Positions 1-7,021 of a stretch of DNA of 18,406 nt are shown here, in pieces. The stretch lies in NCBI GenBank assembly GCA_964599895.1, contig CAZRHT010000054.1, forward strand, positions 1 through 18,406, written 5' to 3'. The translations under genes and the position numbers were made by a program. The notes under the pieces are model-generated. The model saw only the letters and a program-made list of their open reading frames with translations, ran no database searches and was not told where the DNA came from. Each line of letters starts with the position of its first letter. Position 1 is the stretch's first letter. The DNA is from UM-FILTER-49-7 sp964599895. Lineage in GTDB: Bacteria; Acidobacteriota; Holophagae; Thermotomaculales; Thermotomaculaceae.

Positions 1-2
1 CT

Positions 3-470
3 CCGGATTTGTTGACGGTGGCGGTATGGACCGGAGAATCGGCATCCACACCGGAGCTTGTGGGGATGGTGAACCGGTTTCGGGACGAAGAATCGGGAAA
101 ATATGGAAAGATGATGAACAATATGACTGAACTTTCCCGGACCGGAATTGAGGCAATTCGAAACTCGGATACGTCACTGTTTTTGAATGTGGTGTCGAAA
201 TACTACGAAGCAATGGCTGAATTGGGGGATGCGGCTGAAGCACCGATCATTTCAGCTTCCCACAGAGAGATTGCCGCGGTTTGCCACGGGGCAGGAGTTC
301 AGTATAAACCCTCCGGTGCAGGCGGAGGAGACCTTGGAATCTTGTTTTCCCGGAATCCTGATCGAATGAGAGATGCCGTAATGGCATTGGAAACGGCGGG
401 ATATCCTTCTTTTGATCTGCAGATTGGAACCCATGGCATTCAGATTCAGTCTATGAAGAAGGAGCAGTAG
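3..470 (+). CDS. Phosphomevalonate kinase (GHMP kinase), C-terminal part, 5' end outside window
   Basis: This is the 3' end of a GHMP-superfamily kinase gene; the reading frame is open to the left edge, so the true start lies upstream. The family phosphorylates mevalonate-5-phosphate to the diphosphate with ATP in the cytoplasm. Visible motifs are VWTGESAST near the start of the fragment, a helical GHMP-C region, and YKPSGAGGGDLGI, the glycine-rich third GHMP motif in the form typical of phosphomevalonate kinase. The N-terminal GHMP ATP-binding domain is missing from view. Its stop lies 5 nt before the HMGR-mevalonate kinase fusion gene, so the two are co-transcribed. Because the next gene already supplies mevalonate kinase, the phosphomevalonate step is the most economical assignment. 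Diphosphomevalonate decarboxylase is less likely from the motif. The function is inferred from motif and context. Confidence 0.75.
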   Translation, partial: PDLLTVAVWTGESASTPELVGMVNRFRDEESGKYGKMMNNMTELSRTGIEAIRNSDTSLFLNVVSKYYEAMAELGDAAEAPIISASHREIAAVCHGAGVQYKPSGAGGGDLGILFSRNPDRMRDAVMALETAGYPSFDLQIGTHGIQIQSMKKEQ

Positions 471-475
471 CAAGA

Positions 476-2722
476 ATGCGATTACCCAAATTCTACAATC
501 TGTCTGTCCCGGATCGCCTGCTCTTGTTAAAAGACAGAGGGATTTTATCCGATGCGGATTATCAGCTGATGTTGTCGGAGAAACAGCGTCTGACAGCGGT
601 GGAAGTAGACCGAATGGTGGAGAATGTCATCGGCGCATTCACGCTCCCCATCGGATTGGGGTTGAATTTCCTCATAAACGGAGAGGAATACACCATTCCC
701 ATGGTAGTAGAAGAGCCGTCCATTGTCGCAGCAGTGAGTTCTGCCGCTAAGACAATCAGTCGGGCCGGGGGATTCCATGTGGTCAGTGATGATCCCCGAC
801 TGATGGGTCAGATTCAGGTGGTGGAATTGTCTCATCCTGAGCGGGCGCGTCAGGCAATTCTACAGAATAAACCAGAAATCATCGAACAGGCCAACAGTCT
901 GCATCCCCGGATGCTTGGCCGTGGCGGCGGTGCGAAAGATCTGGAAGTGGTCGTTCATACCGGCGTTTCCCAGAGGGGTGATATGCTGGTAGTGAATCTG
1001 CTTGTGGATACACAGGATGCCATGGGAGCCAACATGGTAAACAGTATGTGCGAAGGTGTGGCGCCGTTGATAGAAAAAATAACCGGTGGTATGGTATTCC
1101 TTCGGATTCTTTCCAATTTCACCGACCGTGCAATGGTGACAGCCGAAGCTGTAATTCCTGTGAGCTTACTGAAAAACAAACAGAATTCCGGGGAACGGGT
1201 GCGGGACGGCATAATCCTTGCCAATGAATTCGCGGAGATAGACCCATATCGGGCAGCCACCCACAACAAAGGAATTATGAACGGAATTGACGCCGTGGCA
1301 ATTGCAACGGGAAACGACTGGCGGGCCATTGAGGCCGCTGCCCATGCCTATGCCGGGAGGGGAACTTCCTACACCTCACTGACCCGGTGGGAAAGGAACG
1401 ACAAGGGCGATCTGGTTGGGACGCTAACTATTCCGTTGAAGGTGGGAACAGTGGGAGGGAACCTGAGATCCAATAAGGCGGTTCAGGTGCTCCAGCGGGT
1501 TCTCAATGCCAAAACCGCTCGGAATCTGGCGGAAGTAATGGGAGCAGTTGGATTGGCTCAAAATTTTTCCGCACTTCGTGCACTATCCACCGAGGGGATT
1601 CAACGGGGCCATATGTCACTTCATGCGAGAAGTGTGGCGGTTTCGGCAGGAGCAACCCCGGACATGTTTGAGACCGTAGTGGAACAACTGGTGGCCAGTG
1701 GTGAAATTAAGGAATGGAAAGCAAAGGAAATCATCCATTCCCTTGAAGAAAAGGAGACGGGTTCCGGACTCATTGATGCCGGAACAGAAATGGCCACAGG
1801 ATTTGGCAAGGTTATACTTCTTGGGGAACACGCGGTTGTTTACGGCAGCCATGCCATTGCTGCACCGCTTCGCAGGGGGATACGAGCACGAATTTCTGAA
1901 ACAGGGGCCGGGATATGTGTCCTGATTCCCCGTTGGGGAATAGAGGCTAAACTCTTTGGCCAGGTAGCGAACGGTCATTCCATGTATCACGCGCTGGAGC
2001 AGATTATTAAGGGACTGAAACTCTCCACTTTCTCATTTGACATCGAAGTGTTCCCCGATCTTCCCCGGTCCATGGGACTCGGGGGTTCGGCAGCTCTTGC
2101 CGTTGCGGTGATTCGAGCGCTATCCGACCATTTCCGGTTAGGACTGGACGATGAAACTGTAAATGACTGGGCATTCAGATCTGAGAAAGTTGTCCATGGG
2201 ACGCCATCTGGTATTGACAACACAGTTGCCACCTTCGGTCAGTTCATTCTGTACCACAAACCTGATATTCGCCTGCTTCACGTGGAAAATTCCATCCCCA
2301 TTGTTATTGGCCTCACCGGCAGAAGCGGCCATACCCTTCAGATGGTGACGGCAGTGCGGGAAGCCCGGGAAAAAGCGCCGCAACTATACGACAACATCTT
2401 CAAACAGATAGATGAGCTAACGCTGGCCTCGCTGCCGGCAATCGAAGGGGGAGATCTGGAAACCCTGGGCAGGTTGATGAATGTTACCCATGGCCTTTTG
2501 AACAGCATTGGCGTGTCTTGCTGGGAGCTGGAAGAACTGATCCAGATTGCTAGAAGCCACGGGTCTCCCGGTGCCAAGCTCACCGGTTCCGGTGGCGGCG
2601 GTGCCATGATTGCCCTTGCTCCGGAAAAGCCAAAGGAACTGGCTGCGGCAATGAAAGAGGCAGGCTATCAATCATTTGTTACAGAAATCGGCTTTCCACC
2701 GACGGGAGGCTCCCGTGAATAA
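476..2722 (+). CDS. Fused class II HMG-CoA reductase - mevalonate kinase
   Basis: One uninterrupted 748-residue frame encodes two successive mevalonate-pathway enzymes. Residues 1 to about 425 are a class II (bacterial) HMG-CoA reductase. VEEPSIVAA carries the catalytic Glu (about 80), ATHNKGIMNG has Lys265, ATGNDWRA has Asp281 and GHMSLHARS has His383, with spacing close to the Pseudomonas mevalonii enzyme. DAMGAN (181-186) is also present. After a linker (about 425-441) comes mevalonate kinase: GKVILLGEHAVVYG (444-457), the ATP loop PRSMGLGGSAA (530-540), GTPSGIDN with the catalytic Asp581, and KLTGSGGGGA (701-710). The ATP loop reads GLGGSAA where GLGSSAA is usual. The domains have about the expected sizes (425 and 310 residues), so neither half looks degraded. 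AAGGAG at 459-464 precedes the ATG. The product should turn HMG-CoA into mevalonate and then mevalonate-5-phosphate. The 3' end overlaps idi by 8 nt. Confidence 0.93.
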   Translation: MRLPKFYNLSVPDRLLLLKDRGILSDADYQLMLSEKQRLTAVEVDRMVENVIGAFTLPIGLGLNFLINGEEYTIPMVVEEPSIVAAVSSAAKTISRAGGFHVVSDDPRLMGQIQVVELSHPERARQAILQNKPEIIEQANSLHPRMLGRGGGAKDLEVVVHTGVSQRGDMLVVNLLVDTQDAMGANMVNSMCEGVAPLIEKITGGMVFLRILSNFTDRAMVTAEAVIPVSLLKNKQNSGERVRDGIILANEFAEIDPYRAATHNKGIMNGIDAVAIATGNDWRAIEAAAHAYAGRGTSYTSLTRWERNDKGDLVGTLTIPLKVGTVGGNLRSNKAVQVLQRVLNAKTARNLAEVMGAVGLAQNFSALRALSTEGIQRGHMSLHARSVAVSAGATPDMFETVVEQLVASGEIKEWKAKEIIHSLEEKETGSGLIDAGTEMATGFGKVILLGEHAVVYGSHAIAAPLRRGIRARISETGAGICVLIPRWGIEAKLFGQVANGHSMYHALEQIIKGLKLSTFSFDIEVFPDLPRSMGLGGSAALAVAVIRALSDHFRLGLDDETVNDWAFRSEKVVHGTPSGIDNTVATFGQFILYHKPDIRLLHVENSIPIVIGLTGRSGHTLQMVTAVREAREKAPQLYDNIFKQIDELTLASLPAIEGGDLETLGRLMNVTHGLLNSIGVSCWELEELIQIARSHGSPGAKLTGSGGGGAMIALAPEKPKELAAAMKEAGYQSFVTEIGFPPTGGSRE

Positions 2723-3245
2723 TCATCGGGTTGTGTCATTTGATCACGAACCATTGATCCTGGTGGATGCAAACGACCGCGAACTTGGGTTTATGTCTAA
2801 AGCAGACTGTCATCGGGGCGAGGGCATTCTCCACCGGGCATTCTCCATCTTTATCTTTAACAAAGATGGAGATCTGCTTCTCCAGAAAAGAAGTACTGGC
2901 AAAACACTCTGGGGAGGTTTCTGGTCCAACAGTGTGTGCAGTCATCCAAGAAAGGGAGAAAGCTATGAACTGGCTACGAGCCGGCGGCTCAAAGATGAGC
3001 TAGGTATTTCCACAAAACTGGAATTCCAGTTTCGCTTCCAGTATCAGGCGAAATTTCGGGACATCGGCTCAGAAAATGAACTTTGTTCCGTGTACACCGG
3101 CATTCATAATGGCCCCTTCCATATTAATCCCACCGAAATATCAGAAATTCACTTCATCTCTCCGGACGAACTGGATTGCAGAATATCCCAATCGCCGGAT
3201 GAATTCACTCCCTGGTTCAAGCTGGAATGGGAGAGATTGAGATAG
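2715..3245 (+). CDS. idi: Isopentenyl-diphosphate delta-isomerase, type I (Nudix fold)
   Basis: The 176-residue product interconverts isopentenyl and dimethylallyl diphosphate, the step after the mevalonate pathway. I chose the GTG at 2715: GGGAGG (2703-2708) lies just upstream, and the protein then begins like other type I isomerases. An upstream in-frame ATG at 2676 would add 13 residues inside the previous gene and has no good ribosome site. Active-site residues line up with the E. coli enzyme at a near-constant offset: His33, His40, Cys75 and His77 in NSVCSHP, and Glu120/Glu122 in SENEL. A Nudix-like helix HPRKGESYELATSRRLKDEL is present. The start overlaps the stop of the HMGR-mevalonate kinase gene by 8 nt (GTGAATAA), consistent with translational coupling. 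A type II (FMN) isomerase is excluded by fold and motifs. Confidence 0.94.
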   Translation: MNNHRVVSFDHEPLILVDANDRELGFMSKADCHRGEGILHRAFSIFIFNKDGDLLLQKRSTGKTLWGGFWSNSVCSHPRKGESYELATSRRLKDELGISTKLEFQFRFQYQAKFRDIGSENELCSVYTGIHNGPFHINPTEISEIHFISPDELDCRISQSPDEFTPWFKLEWERLR

Positions 3246-3313
3246 GAAGGGTTGAGACGGATATCTGTCCTTAGAATCTCATGTTTCTTTGCTCACCCGC
3301 CTGTAGAGAAGCC
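3246..3313 (+). terminator. Possible weak terminator after idi
   Basis: TGAGA (3253-3257) can pair with TCTCA (3277-3281), enclosing the near-palindrome GACGGATATCTGTC (3256-3269), and is followed by TGTTTCTTT. The stem is short and the T tract is interrupted, so this is only a candidate end of the mevalonate operon. The inner palindrome could instead be an operator for the downstream transporter operon. I do not see a convincing Zur-type box. Confidence 0.3.
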
Positions 3314-3328
3314 TTGTTTTCACTTTTC

Positions 3329-3363
3329 TGGTAGAATATGCAAAGAAGAGATACAGAGAGGTG
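3329..3363 (+). promoter_or_regulatory. Candidate extended -10 promoter and ribosome site for the znu operon
   Basis: TGGTAGAAT (3329-3337) fits an extended -10 element (TGnTATAAT, one mismatch in the hexamer). Transcription would then start near 3344, which is downstream of the first ATG (3338). The purine-rich AGAGAGGTGG (3355-3364) lies about 4-5 nt before an in-frame TTG at 3368, so this promoter would favour the TTG start. No good -35 box is visible at 17 nt. Confidence 0.4.
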
Positions 3364-4186
3364 GAATTTGAGACACTTGTGGGCATTGTTTGTAATCTTA
3401 CTATCAGTCTCAGGGTTCACTGGGCCGATTTCAATTTCGGTTTCAGTGTTTCCAGTGGCAAATATTGTGGCTCAGGTTGCCGGTACAGAGGGTAAGGTGG
3501 AGATTGTGATTCCTCCATTTGCCAATCCCCATCATTTTACTCCTAAGCCCTCCATGGCAATGAAATTGCAAAAGACGGATGTATTTTTCGGTGTTACGGC
3601 GGAATTTGACGGCTGGATTCGCAAGTTTTTGTCGGAAACAACAAAGGTCATTTTTCTTAAAACTCCTGATCAGCCCAATGAACACATCTGGCTGTATCCG
3701 GAGGGGGGCAGGCAGATTGCCCGTAAAGCTGCAAAAGTACTTTCCGAACTGTATCCCGAAAAATCCGGGGTTTTTCAGTCCAACCTTCAGACGTTCCTGA
3801 AAAGTCTGGACCAGGCGGATGAACAGATTGCGACGGAACTAGCTCCGTTGAAAGGGGCGCAGTTCATCCAGTACCATCCCGCGTGGAATAATTTTGCCGC
3901 GAGATATGGATTGAAGATTCTCGCTACAATTTCAAGCGGACATGGAAAGGAGTTGTCTGCCCGGGACCTGATGGACTTGATTCAGAAGGCACGGACTGAA
4001 CATGTACAGGTGGTGGTGATGGGACTTTACAAAGAAAGCCGGGCAGTGGAAACACTGATTCGGGAGATCCATGGCCACGAACTTCGCCTGGATGCCCTCG
4101 GCAACCCGGAGGATCCCCAACGGAACACATATCAGAAACTCTTGATGTTCAACGGGAAGAAACTGGCAGGAGCATTCCATGAGTGA
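3338..4186 (+). CDS. Zinc/manganese ABC transporter, periplasmic metal-binding protein (ZnuA-like)
   Basis: This cluster A-I solute-binding protein captures divalent metal in the periplasm and delivers it to the ABC permease. A hydrophobic N-terminal segment (about residues 13-30) serves as a signal peptide. Likely metal ligands are His65/His66 in FANPHHFTPKPS, His116 in NEHIWL, His180 in QYHPAWNNFAARYGL and an acidic residue near 252. The His-rich loop of many ZnuA proteins is absent. At 282 residues it is slightly short for the family. The ATG at 3338 has no ribosome site; an in-frame TTG at 3368, after AGAGAGGTGG, removes ten charged residues and leaves a better signal peptide, so the true start may be there. 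It is followed with an 8-nt overlap by the ATPase gene. Zinc versus manganese specificity cannot be told from the sequence. Confidence 0.88.
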   Translation: MQRRDTERWNLRHLWALFVILLSVSGFTGPISISVSVFPVANIVAQVAGTEGKVEIVIPPFANPHHFTPKPSMAMKLQKTDVFFGVTAEFDGWIRKFLSETTKVIFLKTPDQPNEHIWLYPEGGRQIARKAAKVLSELYPEKSGVFQSNLQTFLKSLDQADEQIATELAPLKGAQFIQYHPAWNNFAARYGLKILATISSGHGKELSARDLMDLIQKARTEHVQVVVMGLYKESRAVETLIREIHGHELRLDALGNPEDPQRNTYQKLLMFNGKKLAGAFHE

Positions 4187-4958
4187 ACCGTGGATTCAAG
4201 TAAAGGATCTGACAGTCAGATATGGAACAAAGGTGGCCCTGGAGAGAGTGACATTAGATGTGATGCCGGGAGAGATGGTTTCCATTGTGGGACCAAACGG
4301 CGGTGGAAAGACAACATTGTTGAAAGTGATTCTGGGAATGAAGACATTTCATGAGGGAACGGTACAGGTGCTCGGAGGAAAACCGGGGCATGTGGCCCCC
4401 GGTGAAGTGGGATATTTGCCGCAGATTAATGAGCACCTGCGGGACTTTCCAATTCATTCACTGGATGTGGTTTTGATGGGCAGGTCCCCTCGACTGGGTC
4501 TGTTGAAACGATCTGGGCCGAAAGACAGAGAGTTGGCGGCGGCTTGTCTTGAAATTGTTGGGATGTCGGACTTTACCGAAAATCCGGTACAGACGCTGTC
4601 CGGCGGACAATTACAGCGGGTTTTCATTGCCCGGGCACTGGCGATGGAACCGAAGGTATTGATTCTGGACGAACCCTCCACAGGTCTGGATGCGGTATCA
4701 CAGGAGGATTTCTACGTTACGTTGAGGCGCCTCAGGGACCAGCAGGGAATTTCTATTTTGATGGTCTCCCATGATATTGGCGTTGTATCAAATTATGTGG
4801 ACAAGATTGCCTGTTTGAATCGCCGTATTCATTATCACGGGTCACCCGGAGATGAAATCCCGGAACATGTAATTCAGGAAGTTTTCGGGCGAAATATCCA
4901 GATCCTTGTACACAACAAGAACTGCCTGACCTGCAAAGAGGGACATTCCCATGAGTGA
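4179..4958 (+). CDS. Zinc/manganese ABC transporter ATP-binding protein (ZnuC-like)
   Basis: The 259-residue cytoplasmic ATPase powers metal import. All ABC motifs are intact: Walker A GPNGGGKTT (38-46), Q-loop Gln82 in YLPQ, signature LSGGQ (140-144), Walker B VLILDEP with Glu165, and switch His198 in VSHD. Its start ATG overlaps the substrate-binding gene by 8 nt (ATGAGTGA), and its stop overlaps the permease gene by an identical 8 nt, so the three genes are one operon. The C terminus carries NCLTCKEGHSHE (248-259), a CxxC plus HxH cluster that could bind metal; that role is my inference. Confidence 0.92.
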   Translation: MSEPWIQVKDLTVRYGTKVALERVTLDVMPGEMVSIVGPNGGGKTTLLKVILGMKTFHEGTVQVLGGKPGHVAPGEVGYLPQINEHLRDFPIHSLDVVLMGRSPRLGLLKRSGPKDRELAAACLEIVGMSDFTENPVQTLSGGQLQRVFIARALAMEPKVLILDEPSTGLDAVSQEDFYVTLRRLRDQQGISILMVSHDIGVVSNYVDKIACLNRRIHYHGSPGDEIPEHVIQEVFGRNIQILVHNKNCLTCKEGHSHE

Positions 4959-5748
4959 AATGTTAAGCTTTGGCTTTATCCAGCATGCATTGATCGGTGG
5001 TTTAATTATTTCAGTGGTGTTCGGGTTTGTGTCATTTTTCATCGTGGAACAGCGGCTGTCGTTTCTGACAGTAGGCGTTGCCCATGCCGCTTTCGGTGGG
5101 GTTGCTCTGGGAATTCTGCTTGGGCTGTCACCGTATCTGACCACCGTGGTTTTTTGTCTGACAGTGGCGCTCTTGATATTGAAACAAGTGAGGGAGAATC
5201 GGGCGGATTACGATATGGTAACCGGGATATTCTTCGCTGCCACCATGGCCCTGGGAATTATTTTTCTTTCCATCAGCAAGAACTACACGTTTGACATTGT
5301 GGGTTATCTCTTTGGGAGTATTCTCGGCATCGGAGGCCAGGACCTGTTGATAATTTGTGTCACGGCTCCACTTGTTGCCCTGTTCTTCTTTCTCTTCTTC
5401 AAGGAGCTTGTGGCGATGACCTTTGATCGTGAAGTGGCAATCAGTGCAGGAATACCTGTGAAAGGGCTGGAAATGTGGATGATAGGGGCAATTGCCATGC
5501 TCATCGTCATCAGCATCAAGATTATCGGAATCATCCTTGTGACGGCGTTTCTGGTGCTTCCCGCCAGTTTTGCGCTGAAATACTGCCGGAGCTATCGCAG
5601 TGTCATTGGTGTGGGCATTTTGTTCAGCGTTGTGATTTTTCTGTCCGGTTTCTTTATGGCTTATCGCTTTGACCTGCCGGCCGGTGCCACAATTGTGACA
5701 CTGGGTACGGCAATCTATCTTCTTCCCTTTCGCAGAAAATTCAATTGA
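4951..5748 (+). CDS. Zinc/manganese ABC transporter permease (ZnuB-like)
   Basis: The 265-residue protein is almost wholly hydrophobic, with roughly seven to eight predicted membrane segments, as expected for ABC-3 family permeases. VGVAHAAFGGVALG (41-54) matches the conserved AHAxxxGxAxG region of ABC-3 permeases. GILLGLSPY and the late segment IGIILVTAFLVLPASFAL (about 190-207) are also typical of the family. It forms the inner-membrane channel for metal delivered by the binding protein. The gene overlaps the ATPase gene by 8 nt and is the last of the operon. The charged C terminus (FRRKFN) follows the last helix. Confidence 0.92.
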   Translation: MSEMLSFGFIQHALIGGLIISVVFGFVSFFIVEQRLSFLTVGVAHAAFGGVALGILLGLSPYLTTVVFCLTVALLILKQVRENRADYDMVTGIFFAATMALGIIFLSISKNYTFDIVGYLFGSILGIGGQDLLIICVTAPLVALFFFLFFKELVAMTFDREVAISAGIPVKGLEMWMIGAIAMLIVISIKIIGIILVTAFLVLPASFALKYCRSYRSVIGVGILFSVVIFLSGFFMAYRFDLPAGATIVTLGTAIYLLPFRRKFN

Positions 5749-5755
5749 GAATCGG

Positions 5756-5823
5756 TTTTGGCCCTGGCCAAAAGGCGGGAATCCGCACTATCGGCTTTAG
5801 TCGGTATTGCAGGCTTGAAGCCG
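5756..5823. repeat. Inverted repeat and REP-like hairpins between convergent operons
   Basis: TTTTGGCC-CT-GGCCAAAA (5756-5773) is a perfect inverted repeat. It is followed by two small hairpins, CGGCT-TT-AGTCG (5792-5803, one G-T pair) and GGCTT-G-AAGCC (5812-5822). The spacer separates the convergent permease and phosphatidylserine synthase genes. No free U tract follows on either strand, so a canonical intrinsic terminator is doubtful. The run of small GC-rich hairpins resembles a worn REP-type intergenic element. This is a structural reading only. Confidence 0.4.
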
Positions 5824-5857
5824 CCAATGTGCCAAGAACTTATAGGCCGAACTGGCG

Positions 5858-6634
5858 TTATTCTTCTTCGTCGGAGAGATGGCTTTCTGTTGTTTTAGAA
5901 ACTGCTTCGTTCTGCAGGAACAAGCGGTTGCCGAAGGGATGAATGAGATAGAGACCGAACGCAAGCGACAGCACAGTGGAGGGGCTCACCAGGATGCCCA
6001 TGATGACAATGGCAATGGCCACCATGACGGTGGACGATGCTTTGCTTTTGAGATCAATGTCCTTGAAACTTCGGTACCGTGCCCGGGAAACCATCATCAG
6101 TGCGGTGAACACCACCAGGGCAAATACCAGATAGGAAAAAAAGGGCATGTTGACCCCGTTGGGAAAGCGCAGTACCAGAGATGCGACCAACGCAGCTCCC
6201 GCCGGTATGGGAAGGCCGACAAAGTAACGGCTGGATACTTTTCCTTTTTGAATGTTGAATCGGGCTAGTCTGAGCGCGCCACATGTTAAAAAGAGAAAGG
6301 CGGCAGCCCATCCCAGGCGGCGGATAACTGGAAAGGCATTGAGATCTGCACCAGTGAATGCCCAGTGATACACGAGAAATGCAGGAGCAACACCGAAGGA
6401 AACGACGTCCACTATGGAATCCAACTCTGCACCGAAATGAGATTCGGTGCCGGTGAGTCTGGCGATCCGCCCATCCAGCATGTCCATGATTCCGGCAATG
6501 AATATCATGGCTGCAGCCATTCTGTAGTTTTCCCGCTGGGCCAGCACCATACAGGAAAATCCGAAAAACAGATTGGAGACTGTAAACAGGCTGGGGATAA
6601 TAAATACCCCTTTTTTCAATTCAAGTTTTTTCAA
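5858..6634 (-). CDS. pssA: CDP-diacylglycerol-serine O-phosphatidyltransferase
   Basis: This inner-membrane CDP-alcohol phosphatidyltransferase makes phosphatidylserine, the precursor of phosphatidylethanolamine, from CDP-diacylglycerol and serine. The family motif D-G-x2-A-R-x8-G-x3-D-x3-D is complete: DGRIAR (54-59), Gly68, Asp72 and Asp76, with Asp51 just before. Several hydrophobic segments follow. The N-terminal KKGVFIIPSLFTVSNLFFGF is characteristic of the Bacillus-type PssA subfamily rather than PgsA. The start is TTG: an in-frame TGA lies only one codon upstream (after ATG-AAT-GAG), so no longer in-frame start exists. The acidic tail ends SDEEE. It lies 47 nt downstream of the YdcH-like gene and is probably co-transcribed with it. 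Confidence 0.9.
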   Translation of the reverse strand: MKKLELKKGVFIIPSLFTVSNLFFGFSCMVLAQRENYRMAAAMIFIAGIMDMLDGRIARLTGTESHFGAELDSIVDVVSFGVAPAFLVYHWAFTGADLNAFPVIRRLGWAAAFLFLTCGALRLARFNIQKGKVSSRYFVGLPIPAGAALVASLVLRFPNGVNMPFFSYLVFALVVFTALMMVSRARYRSFKDIDLKSKASSTVMVAIAIVIMGILVSPSTVLSLAFGLYLIHPFGNRLFLQNEAVSKTTESHLSDEEE

Positions 6635-6681
6635 TTTTCACTCATTCATTAAATTCGATTCAGGTTGTGGGAGAATCGCCG

Positions 6682-6918
6682 TCAGGCCTCCTGTTTGTTT
6701 ACATAGTCCACGATCATGGAGTACATTTTGTCCTTAAGATTCAATTTCTGTTTCTTGATTGTTGCAACAGTTAGTTGTTCTTGATCTGTCAGTTTACCCT
6801 TTTTCAGGAGCTGCTGAAGCTGCATGTCAAAGTTGGCATGTTTGTCTTTGAGGGTCTTAAATTCCTTGTTTTCCCTGTAGAGCAACTCCTTAGCCTGGGC
6901 CTCTGTCAGCTGTGTCAT
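6682..6918 (-). CDS. YdcH/DUF465 family small coiled-coil protein
   Basis: The 78-residue product is highly charged and almost entirely helical. The pattern EFKTLKDKHANFDMQLQQLL, then LTDQEQLTVATIKKQKLNLKDKM, matches the DUF465 (YdcH) family of short two-helix proteins, whose function is not established. GGAGG lies 7 nt before the ATG, and a good sigma70-type promoter stands just upstream. It probably heads a two-gene transcript with pssA. No catalytic residues are evident. Confidence 0.8.
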   Translation of the reverse strand: MTQLTEAQAKELLYRENKEFKTLKDKHANFDMQLQQLLKKGKLTDQEQLTVATIKKQKLNLKDKMYSMIVDYVNKQEA

Positions 6919-6947
6919 CTAAACCTCCAGTAAAGCTTTATACATAA

Positions 6948-6975
6948 AATATACACGGAACCATGTCCTTGTCAA
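6948..6975 (-). promoter_or_regulatory. Sigma70-type promoter for ydcH-pssA
   Basis: Read on the minus strand, TTGACA (6975-6970) is followed after 16 nt by TATATT (6953-6948), about 30 nt before the start codon of the YdcH-like gene. This is one of the best promoter matches in the window. Confidence 0.65.
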
Positions 6976-6993
6976 ACCATTTTGCAACCGGGG

Positions 6994-7012
6994 AAAAAAA
7001 GAAGAGACTTCT
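6994..7012 (-). terminator. Candidate intrinsic terminator after glgP
   Basis: On the minus strand AGAAG-TCT-CTTCT (7012-7000) forms a short hairpin followed directly by a run of seven T. The stem is only 5-6 bp and A/T-rich, but the tract and position, shortly after the glgP stop and before the ydcH promoter, are right. Confidence 0.5.
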
Positions 7013-7021
7013 CATTATGCT

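Noticed and set aside
1750..1810. Frameshift or misassembly joining HMGR to mevalonate kinase
   Set aside because: The frame is continuous, the linker codes for ordinary residues, and no alternative start with a ribosome site for a separate kinase is evident; it still needs read-level confirmation.
3246..3337. Zur operator before the metal transporter
   Set aside because: The only palindrome (3256-3269) does not match a Zur-type consensus and may be part of a weak terminator.
5745..5942. 65-codon plus-strand open frame after the permease gene
   Set aside because: Overlaps hairpins and the pssA 3' end, has no ribosome site and resembles no protein.
5879..6268. 129-codon plus-strand open frame
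   Set aside because: Antisense to pssA, His/Gly/Gln-rich shadow with no recognisable family.
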